Notes under the pieces: model-generated | Database searches by the model: none | What the model was told of the DNA's origin: nothing | Seen by the model: the letters and a program-made list of their open reading frames with translations, nothing else | Position numbers and translations under genes: made by a program | Shown: piece after piece, positions 21,615-32,711 of the stretch | Layout of the letters: every line of letters begins with the position of its first letter | Numbering within the stretch: the stretch's first letter is position 1 | Origin: Dugong dugon | Taxonomy: Eukaryota; Chordata; Mammalia; Sirenia; Dugongidae | DNA length: 64,000 nucleotides | Assembly: GCA_030035585.1 (NCBI GenBank) | Contig: CM057468.1 | Coordinates: 52,944,145-53,008,144, forward strand | Direction: 5' to 3'

Positions 21615-22181
21615 TTTTCTACGAGAAAATGCTTCCAGACTTCCAACATAGAATACCAGGAAACCTCTTCCTCTGTTGGAAAGGAAGTGGGATTTCCTAA
21701 CTCCAAGATGATATTTGTTCTTCTTGGCTCCTGATACACAAATGTTCTAGATAAAACCTGATTTAGGAGTGTGTGTTCCATCTCTTGTGTAGAAGAAGTA
21801 TGATAACATTTGTTCTAAAAATTCTGACTGGGGTAATCTCAAACCTACCATCCTAATTCTCATGAAGGAATTCTCACTAGGTGAATTCTGGAAAAATCCT
21901 GCAGGAATGTTAGTTAAATTCAAGTTGCTAGAAATTACACTAGGAACTGACTGGTATGAAAGGGATTCCCTTGGTCTGACTATGGCTTCTTTGTGCTGCC
22001 TCCTAAGACTCCTTATTGGAACTCAACACTGTGTGACCCTTTAGCCCTTTTAGAGCTGATGATTTGTGTTGGGGGACCTTCTTGGGTCTGGCTTCCTGCT
22101 AATTTTCTTTGTATTGCGTTGTGAATTTGTAAGTGATTGTCAAACAATTGGCTAGGTTGGAAATAAAGTTTTTTGGACTAT
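21615..22181. other. Unique non-coding sequence
   Basis: No repeat or exon recognised. It ends in the target word atatttcctcag. Confidence 0.5.
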
Positions 22182-22193
22182 ATATTTCCTCAG

Positions 22194-22324
22194 GGAGAAG
22201 GATGTAGCAGTCTGCTTCCATAAAGATTTACAGACTTGGAAACTTTATAGGGCAGTTCTACTCTGCCCTGTAGGGTCACTATGAGTCAGAGTCGACTCCT
22301 CGGCACTGGGTGGGTGGTGGGTGG
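22194..22324 (+). repeat. AfroSINE, 5'-truncated
   Basis: Lacks the tRNA head and begins at ggagaaggatgtagcagtc. It ends in a gtcgactcctcggcac tail. The 12 bp atatttcctcag is repeated exactly at 22182-22193 and 22325-22336, so the truncation happened during insertion. Confidence 0.95.
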
Positions 22325-22336
22325 ATATTTCCTCAG

Positions 22337-22737
22337 ATAACTGGATAGTTTAAACCCCAAGGAAAAAACTGTTATTTCAGCAGGTTGGAGTGTCATAAAA
22401 ACTGTACTAATTACTTCTTAGGGAAAGATGAGGAGGTACTAGTAATGGTGATTGTGTTGCTGCTATTTTATTTAGGATATTTTTCAAAGTTACCAGCTCT
22501 TTAGTATTTGATACAAGAAAATAATTTTTTACTTGTTGGATTTTAGTAATAAGAAAGTTGTTGAAAGGAAAACTGCTGCAGGGGAACTGAGAGAATGATG
22601 GTATTGCTAGAGAATAGTTCTTGTGTATAAGTAGGGTCCTTCAGCTGAGCTGGCTACAGACAATGGGTTAATATCTAATGCATTGGTAGTCTTGGGATGA
22701 TGATTCATGGCAGAGTGTTCCTTGAAGATGATGATAC
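22337..22737. other. Unique non-coding sequence
   Basis: No repeat or exon recognised. Confidence 0.5.
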
Positions 22738-23285
22738 CCATTTAATTTATTCAACAAATATTTATTGAAAGCCTCCCTTGTGCGAGGTTGTATTCTAAAT
22801 ATTGGGAATACAACAGTGAACAAAACAGACAGAAATCTCTACTCCCTCAGAACATACGATCTAGTAGGGGAAGACAGACAATTTATAAATAAACAGATTC
22901 ATGTTGATTAGAAGGTAGAAAATTTTATGGAGGAAAATAAAGTAGGAAATGGAGGATGGGGATATGGGTCAAGAAAGGCCTCTCCAAGTAGGTGACAAAG
23001 ACTTGAAGGACATGAGAAAGAGAGCAATGTGAATATCTAAGGGAAATGTTCTAGGTTGAGGGAACAGCCAGTGCAGAAGCCCCAAGGCAGAAGCCTTAGA
23101 AGAAAAACAAGTGTGGCTGGAGCAGAGTGAAGAAAGAACCACCAGAAGGCTAGATCCTGAGGACTTTATCAGCCTCTGTAAGGACTTTGGAATTATGCTG
23201 AGTGAGATGGAGAGCCACTGGAGGATTTTGAGCAGAGGAGGGATATGATCTAACTTACACATTAACAAGATCACGCTGACTGCTT
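22738..23285 (-). repeat. L2 LINE 3' region, antisense, first part
   Basis: Starts with the complement of the L2 end ('ttcaacaaatatttattg') and continues through 'aatacaacagtgaacaaaac', ggcctctccaagtaggtgac and 'gtaaggactttgg'. An RTE copy at 23286-23814 interrupts it and it resumes at 23815. The 132-codon antisense ORF here is L2 plus RTE read together, not a gene. Confidence 0.88.
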
Positions 23286-23814
23286 GGGCAAATCTGCTGC
23301 AAAAGACCTCTTTAAAGTGTTGAAAAGCGAAGATGTCACTTTGAGGACTAAGATGAGCCTGTCCCAAGCCATGATATTTTCAGTCGCCTCATATGTGTGT
23401 GAAGGCTGGACAGTAAATAAGGAAGACCAAAGAAAATTGATGCTTTGAATTATGGTGTTGGCAAAGAATATTGAATATACCACGGCCTGCCAGAAGAATG
23501 AACAAGTCTGTCTTGGAACACGTACAGCCAGAATGCTCTTTGGAAGGGGGGATGGCGAGACTTTGTCTCACCTACTTTGGACATGTCACCAGGAGGGACC
23601 AGTCCCTGGAGAAGGACATCATGCTTGGTAGAGGGTGAGCAAAAAAGAGGAAGACCCTCAACGAGATGGATTGACACAGTGGTTGCAACAATGGGCTCAA
23701 ACATAGCAATGATTGTGAGGATGGTGCAGGACCAGGCAGTGTTTGGTTCTGTTGTACACAGGGTCGCTATGAGTCAGAACTGACTCAACAGCACCTAACG
23801 ACAACAACAACAAT
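23286..23814 (+). repeat. RTE LINE 3' fragment, inserted in L2
   Basis: Corresponds to 17090-17590 of the long RTE copy: 'gggcaaatctgctgc', the 'aggagggaccagtccctgg' box and a gcacctaacgacaacaac tail. Flanks gctgactgctt (23275-23285) and gttggctgcta (23815-23825) are an imperfect duplication of L2 bases. Confidence 0.92.
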
Positions 23815-24030
23815 GTTGGCTGCTAGGTTCAGGTGAGCATTGTTGTGGCTAGGACCACAGTGGTAGTGGAAGAAGTGGTGAGAAGTGGTCAAGTGGGGAA
23901 TATATTTTGAAGGCAGAGCCAATAGGATTTCAGGATGGATAAAATGTGGTGAAAGAGAGAGGAGGCAAAGGTGATTTTCACCTGAAAGAATTAGAGTTTC
24001 CCTTGATTAGAGTAGGGAAGACTGTGGAGA
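23815..24030 (-). repeat. L2 LINE, antisense, second part
   Basis: Resumes the L2 interrupted by RTE, with 'ggtgagaagtggtcaag' and 'atattttgaaggcagagcc' in the family order. Confidence 0.82.
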
Positions 24031-25116
24031 GGACAGGATGTTTTGTTTTGGGGTAGGGGGTTGGCATAATGATTATGTATCCAGTTTGATGGTTAGAGAG
24101 CCAAGATCAGAGGACCTTAGAATTTTATCATTGCAACATCCTCCCAATGGCATCCTCAGATATTGCAGATCTCAAAATTATAAAGACATATCTGCCCACA
24201 GCACTGGGACCCAGCACTTTCCCTTGGAGAATTACTGGGTCTGGCTTGGGTTTTTGGTAAGCAGAGACCTTGAGAAGTGGCCGTGGGAATTCCTAAAGGT
24301 CAGCACCTGTTGTGCTGGAGCTTCCTGCTGGCACAAACCCTCAGATATGGATCTTCCTTCCTGGAGTCACTCCCTTTCTATCTTATATCACTTGTCACTG
24401 CCATCACCTGCTGATTTCAGGCAGGGTTTCTCTCCTCTAACCACTGAGAGATTTGTATGGTTAGTAATAATGGGAACATACGTACTATGACAATTGGTTC
24501 TCTTCTTTATTCTCCCCGGCCCCATCTGTTTCATTATCTGTTTTGATCTGATAAGTGAGAGCTTTTATCTTCCCTAGGTGATACTGATGTGTGTTCTCAT
24601 GCATAAAAGAATCAGGACTAATCTACATTTTGAAAAACTACATTTGCTGAGGGAAAGTACTCTGCTTTTTCTGGGCATTTTGGCATAGAGCTGGGGAGGA
24701 GGTTTAAGGTAAAGAGGGGCCACAGATAAAGTATATTAAAGTTTTGTTTTTAAAAGGGGACCCCAGTGGTGAGAAAGGAAGGAGAGTCCTGAGTGCTGCC
24801 CTTTTCTCTTCCTGCCCGCTTTTCAAGCTCTTCCACTGTTTGCCTGTTACTACCAGTCCTGCTCCCATGACCTGTCTTTAGAACAGGTGAGATGCAGGCA
24901 CCTGCTAGTGCAGGGAAGCATGGGACACATTAAGGAAGAAGGAAGAGTATTTCTGAATTCCAGAGCTCTCAGTCTGAATAGTAATTTCCTGATAGTCACT
25001 GACATATAAGGGGTTGTTTAAGATGGCTGTCTGTTGGTAACTGCCTGTGTGTCTTGTGGTTGACTCATTAGGGGTAAGAGGTAGACTGTTCAGGGACTGG
25101 TGAGGTATGGCCTCTG
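24031..25116. other. Unique non-coding sequence with a chance ORF
   Basis: Includes the longest non-repeat ORF in the window apart from RTE pieces (24038-24490, 150 codons). It has no homology I recognise, no splice sites at its ends and irregular composition, so I treat it as chance. Confidence 0.45.
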
Positions 25117-25192
25117 CTTGGAGCACAGGATGGTGGGGTAGGAGACAAGAAAACGCCCTTGGAGCACAGGATAGTGGGGTAGGAGACAGGAA
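25117..25192. repeat. 41 bp tandem duplication
   Basis: Two adjacent copies of a 41 bp unit starting cttggagcacaggat, at 25117-25157 and 25158-25192 (the second incomplete), with only a few differences. It is probably a local slippage duplication. Confidence 0.85.
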
Positions 25193-26020
25193 ATGTGATT
25201 GAAGCCAGATCACAAAGCCTGGTAGACATACTTAGGAATTTGTCTTATCCTGTGGGCAATGGGGATAAGCCCTGAAGGTTTTGAGCCTGGGTAATAGCAG
25301 TGCCACACCTGGGTTTTAGAAAAGTAATCCTGATGTCTGTAGGAGACTGTGTAGAAGAGGAAAAACCAGAGACAAAGGGATTGGTTAGAAGGTGGTTAAA
25401 ATAGTGTGTGAGAGAAAGTGAGGGCCTGGACTATCAGTGGGACTTGTGAGGATGGGACCAAAGGGAAGCTGAGCTAGAGGAAGAGAAGTGAGAGGATCTG
25501 GTGACTGAGCGAAGACGGGCATGAGGGAAGAGTGAATGGCAAGAGTGCAATGGCCCTATAGTAGAGATAGTGAGGGCGGGAGGCAAGAGGACTTCAATGT
25601 GTGTGATAATGGGTTTGAAGTGCCTATAGGATACCTGGAGTCCCTGGGTGGTACAAACGGTTAACGTACTTAGCTGCTAACTAAAAGGTTGGCGATTCCA
25701 GTCTACCCAGAGGCACCTTGGAAGAAAGGTCTGGAGATCTACTTCTGAAAAAATCAGCCATAGGAAACCCTGTAGATCACTGTTCTACTCTGACACACAT
25801 AGGGTTGCCATGAGTCAGAGTTGACTCGATTGGGAACTGTTTATTTTTTTACAGGATATCCACATTGGGAAGATAAAGTTCCTGGGAATTGCCTTCTAGA
25901 GCTGCTTTGCAGGCAGGTGGAAAAACAAGGCGAGCTCAGAGAGATTCAGGAATTAGAGAAAGACTTGGGAGTTCTGGGCATAATTTGTGGTGACTGAGGA
26001 GATAGATAAAAGCAGGATTT
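25193..26020 (-). repeat. L2 LINE, antisense, interrupted by AfroSINE
   Basis: Diverged L2 wording: 'gccagatcacaaagcctgg', 'aagtaatcctgatgtctg', and 'gggtttgaagtgcctatagg' continuing after the SINE at 'ggatatccacattggg'. Edges are approximate. Confidence 0.65.
25635..25850 (+). repeat. AfroSINE, second subfamily
   Basis: Head 'ggagtccctgggtggtac', the diagnostic 'ctacccagaggcacc', and tail gttgactcgattgggaac. The word aggata occurs at both edges within the L2 target, a short duplication. Confidence 0.9.
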
Positions 26021-27929
26021 GGGCTGTGGGAGATCATCACTCTCCCTGTCTTACACACATTTCCTTTAGAGACATTTTTGCCAAGGCATGTTTTGTGCTG
26101 GGAAAATGATGAAAGATAGTTGTGCTCCTGAACGGACTGAATTATTTGTCACTAAAACAGGAACAGCTCAGCCATTACTCATGAAGCAGCCATACCAGTC
26201 ATACACACAAGCACTTCTCTTCGAATTTCAAGTTCTTTTCAGCAGTTTGTTGAAAACAGATCCATGACAGAATTTGTGCTAGTGCAAAATACCTCATCCT
26301 GTTAACTAATCCTCCAGGTATCTTTCCGGGTCTGAGGAACATGAATAGGCCTGACCAGCCCCTGCTTCCCCTCAGACAGACTGGAGCTTCAGAAGCCCTG
26401 GTTTCATGCTTTAGTGTTAAGTACCTTTAGTTTTTAATTTCTTGCCAAATCTGTTCAGCTACCTCAGCATAATCATACAAACCTGGTTTGGTGGTTTAGG
26501 AATACTTAATTACAGGGGGTTGCAAATCTCTTCACACTATAACTTTGTTTATTACTATAACTTCATTTATTATGGACACCTTGTGAATAGAGAATTGTAA
26601 TAATAAAGCTCATTATTGAAGTACTCGTTAGCAAGGTAACTTGCTTTTTTGGGACTATGCTGATACTAAATTATAATTTTCAGTTCCCACTGTTCTTATT
26701 GGGCAAATTGTTAGCCAGCCCTTCAGATACTTTGTTGCATGAGTAATTATGTTACTTGACAACAGTGGCACTACTTCATATCTGTATCATGCAATTCTTG
26801 AAAAGCTGTAATTGCTAATTCATTGCTCTGATTTAAAGGGTGTGATACCCCCACCCCCCACCCCACCCCCACGGATAAGAGTTTGATAACATTTACAGAA
26901 ACAAGAAGCCAACACTAGAAGTAATCCAACTAGCTTTTCATTTCTTGTTGAGCTTCTTACTTAGCTCTCCTGTGAGCCTGGAGAAGCCCCTCTGCACTGG
27001 CAGGCTATCCCTCCAGCTGGCCCACTGTACTTAACGTGATTGAAATCAATCATGGGACTGCAATTTTGATGACATTGTTCTGTTGGGGAAATTAGCATGA
27101 ATCCTTCCCCGTCCACAGAATGTGTTGAAAGGGATTACTTGTGGAAAGAGATTTGGGAGATAATTTTATACATTCATTTGGTGTTTGTCAATTTTTTTCT
27201 TTGACAAACTCGGGGAAAAAAATGCAATTTATAACGTTTGTCTTAGGAAGTAGATAATTTTATATGTTAACTTGCACGTTTATGTGATGAAATTTTTTTA
27301 TACACTGAATTAGAAGGGTGATTTTTCTAAACAAACAAACTGATCTACTTTGTTATATGTCTTTTTAGTTATTTAACATACGCATCTTTTTCTTGACTTC
27401 TCAACTGGTCTATAGACTCCTGAAAAAGAGACAAGTACTTCTGCTTTTGTATTCCCCATAATTCCTATCATAGTATTATGTCTGTAATAAAGTATTTCGT
27501 AGTAAATGTGTTTGGCTGAAACTCAAGCATAGTGTAAAATTCATATTTCTTCTTTTCAAAATCTGGATTTCATGTAGACTTAGAGGGAATTTCAGCACCT
27601 AACCACCTTAATATTTGAGTCTACATATAGTTTGTACTTGTCCATATTTGTACTTCTGGTGTGCCAGGGTAGTTCTATGATATTATTAGAGAACAGTACT
27701 CAAAACTCATGACTGAATTGGTATATTGTAAACAAGTTTTTGCAAATTGATTTTGAAGAAACAGTTGGGCTGCAACAGGATTGTTCTATGGCATCTGACA
27801 CAATGTTATTTGCATGGGTAATTTCAGCAAGGTAGCACTGACAATGCCATTATTTGCTATGTATTCTCCATAACTTAGTAGATACATTAGAGCATCTGAA
27901 GCTGAAGAGTAATTCTCTGTTTGTTGTAG
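26021..27929. other. Unique AT-rich sequence upstream of the exon
   Basis: No repeat is recognised over about 1.9 kb, which is long for this repeat-dense window. A C-rich tract sits at 26847-26875. If the exon at 27930 is real this is intron. Lack of transposons over such a length sometimes marks constrained non-coding DNA. Confidence 0.5.
26847..26875. repeat. C-rich low-complexity tract
   Basis: Runs of four to six C separated by single A (ccccccaccccacccccac type). The - strand is G-rich, with four or more G-runs that could form a quadruplex. Confidence 0.8.
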
Positions 27930-27996
27930 GTCTCATCAGAAAATTGAAGATGCCGAAGAAACCAGTGATGAAATTCTTGCTCGTCTAACATCTGCG
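27930..27996 (+). CDS. Candidate internal coding exon of an unrecognised gene
   Basis: 67 nt exon between a pyrimidine-rich acceptor (ttctctgtttgttgtag) and a consensus donor (gcg|gtaagg). Of the three frames only one is open: one leading base completing an upstream codon (preceding intron phase 2), then 22 codons beginning SHQKIEDAEETSDEIL and ending TSA in phase 0. The peptide is acidic and looks helical, compatible with a coiled coil. The next candidate exon at 53280 begins in the matching phase. I do not recognise the protein. A chance open frame of 22 codons is not rare, so the case rests on the splice sites and the phase match. Confidence 0.6.
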
Positions 27997-28499
27997 GTAA
28001 GGCCACTGCAGTTTCCCTGCCTAGAAGTGCAAAAATAATGAGGCCAGGGTCTTTGAAGAGAGAGCTGGGATCATGGTGTAGGCAGGCACTCACCCTGTGG
28101 CTGCTCATTATGGTGGGAGGCCCAAGTCAAGTCAAGGCAAAACGAAACAGAGCATTGACTTTCTGTACCTCCACTGAGAGATCTTAGATATTCCTAGTGG
28201 AAATTTCATGGTACATTAGCGGAGGCATAGTATCTGATTTTTTAAACACAGTATAATTTAACCTAGGAAAAGTTGTGACCTGCTGCACAAAGGAGAAAAC
28301 ATTCTTTGTTTTTTGCTAGGAACAAAACAGCTGTCTTAGGCAAAGATTTTGGCTTTTAATGTACTATATTGCAACATTTTCACTGTGCTTTTTAAGCCAC
28401 TAATTGGACTTGGTAATTGCCTTCTTGGTTGAAGGAAATCCCATAACTTTCTTCATAGAAAAAGCTGGCTGTAGTTGCTAATCACAGAGCGCCAGTGTT
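27997..28499. other. Unique sequence, likely intron
   Basis: No repeat recognised between the donor at 27997 and the old L1. Confidence 0.5.
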
Positions 28500-28537
28500 T
28501 TTGTTGTTTTTGTTTTATCTCTAGTGGGTTTTTTTTT

Positions 28538-28561
28538 TTGGGGGGGGTGGGGTGGGGGTGT
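28538..28561 (+). repeat. G-rich run (possible quadruplex)
   Basis: G7-T-G4-T-G5 after a T-run. Splitting the G7 gives four G-tracts of at least three, which fits a G-quadruplex motif. It sits at the edge of the antisense L1 tail. Confidence 0.6.
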
Positions 28562-29161
28562 TCCTTTGTTTATTTTTGTTTTGGTAAAATGTAAGATTTG
28601 CCATTTTAATCATTATCAAGTGTACAGTTCAGTGGTATTAATTACATTCATGCTGTTGTGCAATCATTACCACTATCTATTTCCAAAATTCTTTCATCCT
28701 AAATTGGTAACAATCTAGTTTGAACCATCTTAACTTCAATAGCATACAAAAATTCTGCCCCTATAGCTTCACCCCTGCCCCTTTTATATTATTGTTTTCA
28801 TCACAGATTACATCTTTCTGCAATGTTTGACCAATAATACATATAGATTTATAATGACTTTTTATGCATTTGCTTTTTAAACCATGTAGAAAATAAGTAG
28901 AACTATAAACCAAAAATACAATAATACCGACTTTTATATTTACCCACGTAGTTCTCTTTACCAGAGATTTATATTTCTTCATTAAGGTTTTGGTTACTTT
29001 CTAGTGTCCTTCCCGTTCAACCTGATAGACCCCCTGTAGTATTTCTTATAGGGGTGATCTCACGGTAATGAACTCCCTCGGCTTTTGTTTGTTTGGGAAA
29101 TGTCTCAATTTTATCCATGTTTTGAAGGACAGTTTTCTCGATACAGAATTCTTGGTTGATA

Positions 29162-29195
29162 GTTTTTTTTTTTTTCTTTCTTTCTTTCTTTCATC
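29162..29195. repeat. T-run and (TTTC)n microsatellite
   Basis: Thirteen or so T followed by repeated ttct/tttc units inside the old L1. Confidence 0.85.
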
Positions 29196-30825
29196 ACTTT
29201 AAATATGTCATTCCATTGCCTTCTGGCTTCTATGGTTTTCTGATGAGAAATTAGCTGTTAATCTTATTAAGGATCTCTTGTACGTGATGAATCACTTCTC
29301 TCTTGCTGCTTTCAAGATTCTCTGTTTTTGTCTTTCAACAGTTTGATCATAATGTGTCTCAGTGTAAGTATCTTTGAGTTTATCCTACTTGGAGTTCATT
29401 GAGCTTCTTGGATGTTTAGATTCATGTCTTTGATCAAATTTGGGAGGTTTTGGCCATTATTTTGTCTAATATTCTCTCTTTTTTTTCCTCTTCTTCCTTC
29501 TGGAACTCCCATAATGCATAACTTGATCTGGTTGATAGTGTCCTGCAGGTACTTTAGACTCTATTCACTTTTTCTTTTCATTCTTTTTTTGTTTTCCTTT
29601 TCCTCACACTGGATAATTTTTATCGTCTTATCTTCAGGTACACGGATTCTTTTTCTGCCTGCTCAAATCTTCTCTTGAAGCCCTTTATTGAAGTTTTTCC
29701 TTTCAGTTTTGTACTTTTCAGCTCCAGAATCTTATTTGGTTTCTTTTCATAATTTCTTTCTCTTTATTGACATTCTCATTTGTTCATACATTGTTTTAGT
29801 TCCTTGTCCATGGTTTCCTTTAGATCTTTGAGTATATTTAAGACAGTTGTTTTTAAAATTTTTGTCTAGTAAGTCCAATGTCTGGGCTTCCTCAGGGACA
29901 GTTTCTGTCAATTCATTTTGTTCCTTTGAATACATCATATTTTCTATTTCTTTGTATGCTTTATGTTTTTTTGTTGTTGTTGCAAACCAGACATCTGAAT
30001 ATTATAATGTGATAACTCTGGAAATCAAATTTTCCCTTTTCCCAGGATTTACTGCTTTACTTATTTATTTTTTGATTGTTGAAGGCTGTAGTTATCCACT
30101 GGTTTAGTGAATTTTCCAAACTATTTTTGCAAAGAATATTCCTTGTCATGTGTTTTCACTTACGTTCTATTCCTTTAGCTTGTGTTTAGCAACTGTTTTA
30201 ACAGAGATTACTTTAAAGTCCAGGAGCTTAAAAAAACCACACACATACACAGAACAACAAAACAAAAATCTTTCCCAGTCTTGGCAGATTGGCTCTGGGC
30301 TAGGTCACTCCCTCAGTACTTAACAAGGCTCGGACTTAGCCTAGAGATCAACCACAGGTGAAAAATTAGGGTTTTCTCAGATCTTTTCTCAGCATATGTC
30401 TTGCCCTGGGAATACAGGTGCTTTTGAATATCCTAATTTCCAAAGAAACTCTCCCCAGCTATTCTTTGAGGGTTTAGGTGGTCTATTGTATATTTCAACC
30501 GTAATCTTTTGTCCCTGATGGCTGCGATTGTTAGTTAGACTTACGTATTTTTGAGCAATGCTTGCCACTTTTCTGCCCAGTGTGGGTTCCGTGTTAGGCT
30601 AAATAGAGACAAATACCTTGCGTTAATCCTTCAGGTAGCTCCCGGACTGGTTAAAACAGACAAATACAATAATGTATTAAAAAGGTCGACTTTGCCCTCT
30701 CTGGATCCTAGGGATCAGGGTCCCATACAGGGAGCACAGGCTGCCGTCTTCAAGACTGCTGCTGAGCCAGGGAGGGGGTGGGACAAGGACAAGAAAAAGC
30801 ACCACAAAACTTTCCTACCATTTTT

Positions 30826-31511
30826 TAAAATTTTCATTTATTTGTTTTTGTTGTTGTTGTTGTTGAGAATATACACAGCAAAACATACACCAATGTAACA
30901 GTTTCTCCATGTACAGTTCAGTGACATTGATTACACTCTTCAAGTTATGTAACCATTTTCACCCTCGTTTTCTGAGTTGTTCTTCCCCCATTAACATAAA
31001 CTCACTGCCCCCTAAGGTTCCTATCTAATCTTTAGAGTTGCTGTTGTCAGTTCTTAGAGGAGCATAATGCTCAAAGAGGATATTTTTTACTGGTTAAGCT
31101 AAACTATTTTTGGCTTTAAGAAGACTTCAGGGGATATTTTTGGTTTATGGTTTAAAGATTATCTCAGGGCAATAGTTTTAGGGGCTCATCCAGCCTCCAC
31201 GGCTCCAGAAAGTCTGGAGTCCATGAGAATTTGAAATTCTATTCTGCATTTTCTCCCTTTTGACCAGGATTCTTCTACAGAATCCTTGATCGAAACGTTC
31301 AGTAATAGTAGCTGGGCACCATTCAGTTCTTCTGGTCTCATGACAAAGGTGGCAATTGTTCACAGAGACAAGTAGCCACACATTTCATATCTTACTCCTA
31401 TTCCTGACTCTCCTTCTTCCTCTGTTGCTCCAGGCAAATAGAGACCAATTGTTGTGCCTTGGCTGGCTGCTTACAAGCTTTTGAGACCCCAGGCACTACT
31501 CAACAAACTAG
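30826..31511 (-). repeat. L1 3' UTR, antisense
   Basis: Opens with (GTT)n and complements of an L1 tail ('acatacaccaatgtaac'). Its body is complementary to 53990-54300, for example 'gtctcatgacaaaggtggc' against the sense words there. It stops at the LTR duplication gaggt. Non-coding. Confidence 0.78.
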
Positions 31512-31516
31512 GAGGT

Positions 31517-32035
31517 TGTCTTAGTTATCCAGTGCTGCCATAACAGAAATACCACAAGTGAATGGCTTTAAGAAAGAGAAATTTATTCTCTCATAGTCTA
31601 GGAGGCTATAAGTCCAAATTGAGAGTCCCAGCTCCAGGGGAAAGCTTTCTCTCTATTGGCTCTGGGGGAAGGTCCTTGTCATCAATCTTCCTCTGGTCTA
31701 GGAGTTTCTTCACACATGAACCCCAGGTCCAAAGGCCACGCTTTGCTCCTGGCACTGCTTTCTTGGTGGCATGAGGTTCCTCTGTCTCTGCTTACTTCTC
31801 TCTTTTATATCTCAAAAGAGATTGATTTAAGATGCAACCTAATCTTGTAGAATGAGTCCTGCCTCATTAACTTAACTGCCTCTAATCCTGCCTCATTAAC
31901 ATCATAGAGGTAAGATCTACAACACATACAAAAATCACATCAGATGACAAAATGGTGGACAATCACACAATACTGGGAATCATGACCCAGACAAGTCAAC
32001 ACACATTTTTGGGGGACACAGTTCAATCCATAACT
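31517..32035 (-). repeat. MaLR-type solo LTR
   Basis: Begins TGTCTTAG and ends ccataact. The exact 5 bp duplication gaggt lies at 31512-31516 and 32036-32040. Third member of the family at 3180 and 21096, again antisense. It directly abuts the antisense L1 tail. Confidence 0.92.
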
Positions 32036-32040
32036 GAGGT

Positions 32041-32694
32041 AGAACAGAAGCACTAAATACATTATTAGGCCAACTAACGGGATGTTTCATGAAACCATGA
32101 CCCTAAACCTTCAAATCTAGGAACCAAATCCCATGATGTTTTTGATTGTATATAGCAACCTCAGCAGCTACTTTTCTACCATTTTTAAGTTGACTTTTTC
32201 TTCATTCAGCATTCACATGGTTACTGTAAACCCTTGACAGTTTTCCAGAGTTCTAACAAAGTTGGTTCTGACAGTTTCTGCTTATTTTTCAGTGTTTCTG
32301 TGGAGGACGGGAGCTTAGAACTGCCTATTCTGTCATTTTGCGGATGTCACTCCAAGCTCCAGTTTTTGACAAGCTCTAGCAATCCTGTCTCACAAAATCT
32401 TTCTTCATTGGCTTGGCTTTTTGGAAACTTTCTCAGCTTTCCCAAAGATTCTTTGGTTCTGCTTTAACAGCATTATTAAAATGGTAATTGCTGAAGATCA
32501 CACTAAATTTGGGTATTATATGGATGGGATTTGGGGTTATATGGATAAAACTAGTTCTTGGCATCTGAGCACAGCTTACCTTTCCTACTCTCCTTGAATA
32601 TAGCTTAGAAAAGTTGCATTTTACTAAGTATGATAAGTGGTATAGAACGTGTGTGAAATGGAATCTTTATAGCCTGCTATGAAAAATATTTAGC
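32041..32694. other. Unique non-coding sequence
   Basis: No repeat or exon recognised. Confidence 0.5.
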
Positions 32695-32711
32695 ATGACA
32701 TTTGCAATTTT

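Larger units (their letters stand above)
28500..30825 (-). repeat. Old L1 (L1M/HAL1-like), antisense
   Basis: The 3' end comes first ('gtgtacagttcagtggtatt', then 'tgttgtgcaatcattacc'). It continues through words typical of old L1 antisense: 'ttgctgctttcaagattctc', 'agtttgatcataatgtgtct' and 'ttcattgagcttcttgg' (29397-29413). The ORFs at 29412-30107 are antisense shadows. The internal part may be more than one insertion. Confidence 0.72.

Noticed and set aside
22969..23367. 132-codon - strand ORF as a gene
   Set aside because: It reads the L2 3' UTR and part of an RTE insertion in antisense.
24038..24490. 150-codon + strand ORF as a gene
   Set aside because: No recognised homology, no splice sites or Kozak-like context, irregular composition, and mammalian genes rarely occur as short single ORFs. 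Most likely chance.
29412..29678. 88-codon hydrophobic + strand ORF as a membrane protein
   Set aside because: T-rich antisense strand of an old L1. The hydrophobicity comes from TTT/CTT codons.
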